From: an uncultured Opitutia bacterium
Lineage (GTDB): Bacteria > Verrucomicrobiota > Verrucomicrobiia > Opitutales > UBA953
Direction of reading: 5' to 3'
DNA: 41,229 nucleotides
Assembly (NCBI GenBank): GCA_903889525.1
Contig: CAISXT010000055.1
Span: 1-41,229 of the forward strand
Below are positions 40,621 to 41,229 of this stretch, piece after piece. The position numbers were made by a program, and so were the translations under genes. The notes beneath the pieces are model-generated. The model saw nothing but the letters and a program-made list of their open reading frames with translations, did no database searches and was not told where the DNA came from. Positions within the stretch are counted from its first letter, which is position 1. Each line of letters opens with the position of its first letter.

Positions 40621-41229
40621 TCAGGAAGTCGTACTTTCGCGCGGGCGGATGCAGAGCGCGATGAAGATGGAGAGCAAGGCGATCCCAGCGAAGACGCCGA
40701 AGATGAGGTTCAGCGGCATGTGTCGGTCGCGGAGCGCGCCGAAGATCCAGTCGGCGAAGCCGCCGCAGCTGATGCTCACGCAGTTCATCAGACCGTAGCC
40801 AGTGGCACGATGTTCCGGTCCGACTAGCTGGCAGAGGATGGGCATGCTATTGCAGTCGAAGAAGCCCCAGCCGAGTCCGAAGACCACGAGGAAGGCTACG
40901 GCCATGCCCAGGGACGTCGCGTTGCCGACGCCGAAGAGCGCGGGCAGGAGGAGAGAGGTGCCGATGACGCTGACGAAGATCCGCCCGCGGATATTCGTGC
41001 GCATCCAGCGATCCGCCAGCCAGCCCCCCAGCACCGCTCCGGCGATGGCGGCGAGTTGCCAATAAAGCACCGCGGAGACGCCAGCCACACCCTGGCCGAG
41101 GTTGAAGCGTTCGCGGAGGATGTCAGGCATCCAGTCGCGCACGACCCACGCCGCCATGGCGGGTAAGGTGAAGTAAACCACAAGAAGCAGGAAGCTGGGA
41201 TTGCCGAGCAGCGAGCGGACGGTCGAGCC
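40621..41229 (-). CDS. MFS permease, C-terminal part (cut by window end)
   Basis: The frame is open to the end of the window, so only the last 202 residues are seen; the apparent start inside the window is not the real one. Helices with MFS features are visible: FTLPAMAAWVVRDWMPDIL, AAIAGAVLGGWLADRWMRTN (cytoplasmic loop motif G-x-L-a-D-R), FGLGWGFFDCNSMPILCQLV and GYGLMNCVSISCGG. About six membrane helices. The TGA lies 2 nt before nanA, so it is first in the operon, and sialic acid uptake is a fair guess. Specificity is inferred only from context. Confidence 0.75.
   Translation of the reverse strand, partial: GSTVRSLLGNPSFLLLVVYFTLPAMAAWVVRDWMPDILRERFNLGQGVAGVSAVLYWQLAAIAGAVLGGWLADRWMRTNIRGRIFVSVIGTSLLLPALFGVGNATSLGMAVAFLVVFGLGWGFFDCNSMPILCQLVGPEHRATGYGLMNCVSISCGGFADWIFGALRDRHMPLNLIFGVFAGIALLSIFIALCIRPRESTTS

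Overview
The window is a compact GC-rich (roughly 60% by eye) bacterial chromosome segment, most like Verrucomicrobiota (class Opitutae or a relative). The pointers are a DUF1553/DUF1501 secreted-protein pair, a ThuA-like secreted protein, DUF4337, a formylglycine-generating-enzyme-type protein, sialidase/xylose modules, and almost complete absence of Shine-Dalgarno sequences. Taxonomy is inferred from gene content only. I see no phage, IS element, CRISPR array or defence island; it is mainly core metabolism plus sugar catabolism.

Layout. 1-3.9 kb: end of a DUF1553 (PSD1-type) gene, a Tat-exported DUF1501 protein, a small secreted protein with five 20-residue repeats, and a ThuA-like protein. 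3.9-7.6 kb: a coiled-coil/NYN-nuclease-like protein (minus), an EamA/DMT permease, and panC (minus). 7.7-14.0 kb: a sugar cluster xylA-xylB-TIM-barrel isomerase-two Gfo/Idh/MocA dehydrogenases, closed by a terminator. 14.0-18.7 kb: TspO, an LL-diaminopimelate-type aminotransferase, tRNA-Phe, a secreted protein, then an isoleucine-codon-rich leader peptide with competing hairpins in front of citramalate synthase (cimA). 18.7-22.9 kb: an esterase, a NYN/OST-HTH protein, DUF4337, and a secreted putative papain-like protein. 22.9-29.8 kb: tRNA-Arg(CCU), TerC, an MsbA-like ABC exporter overlapping a GT9 heptosyltransferase-like gene, a CrtI/retinol-saturase-like FAD enzyme and an MFS permease. 29.8-36.4 kb: an FGE-like protein carrying both active-site cysteines, pyrE, yidC, yebC, a NUDIX hydrolase, tRNA-Val and enolase. 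36.4-41.2 kb: a 118-bp REP-like inverted-repeat doublet, a secreted hydrolase with an Fn3-like tail, a small membrane protein, and a sialic-acid module (MFS permease, cut by the window end; N-acetylneuraminate lyase; sialidase).

The most notable observations are: (1) a leader peptide ending in A-I-I-T-I-I-G-L-stop, followed by three RNA segments that can form two mutually exclusive stems upstream of cimA, which looks like an isoleucine attenuator and also supports the citramalate synthase assignment; (2) a REP-doublet/MITE-like element that supplies the stop codon of its neighbouring gene; (3) a recurring TTG-N15/16-hexamer motif 33-35 nt before the start codon of several unrelated genes, suggesting leaderless mRNAs in a genome with little Shine-Dalgarno use; (4) two different NYN-type putative RNases, one behind a long coiled coil.
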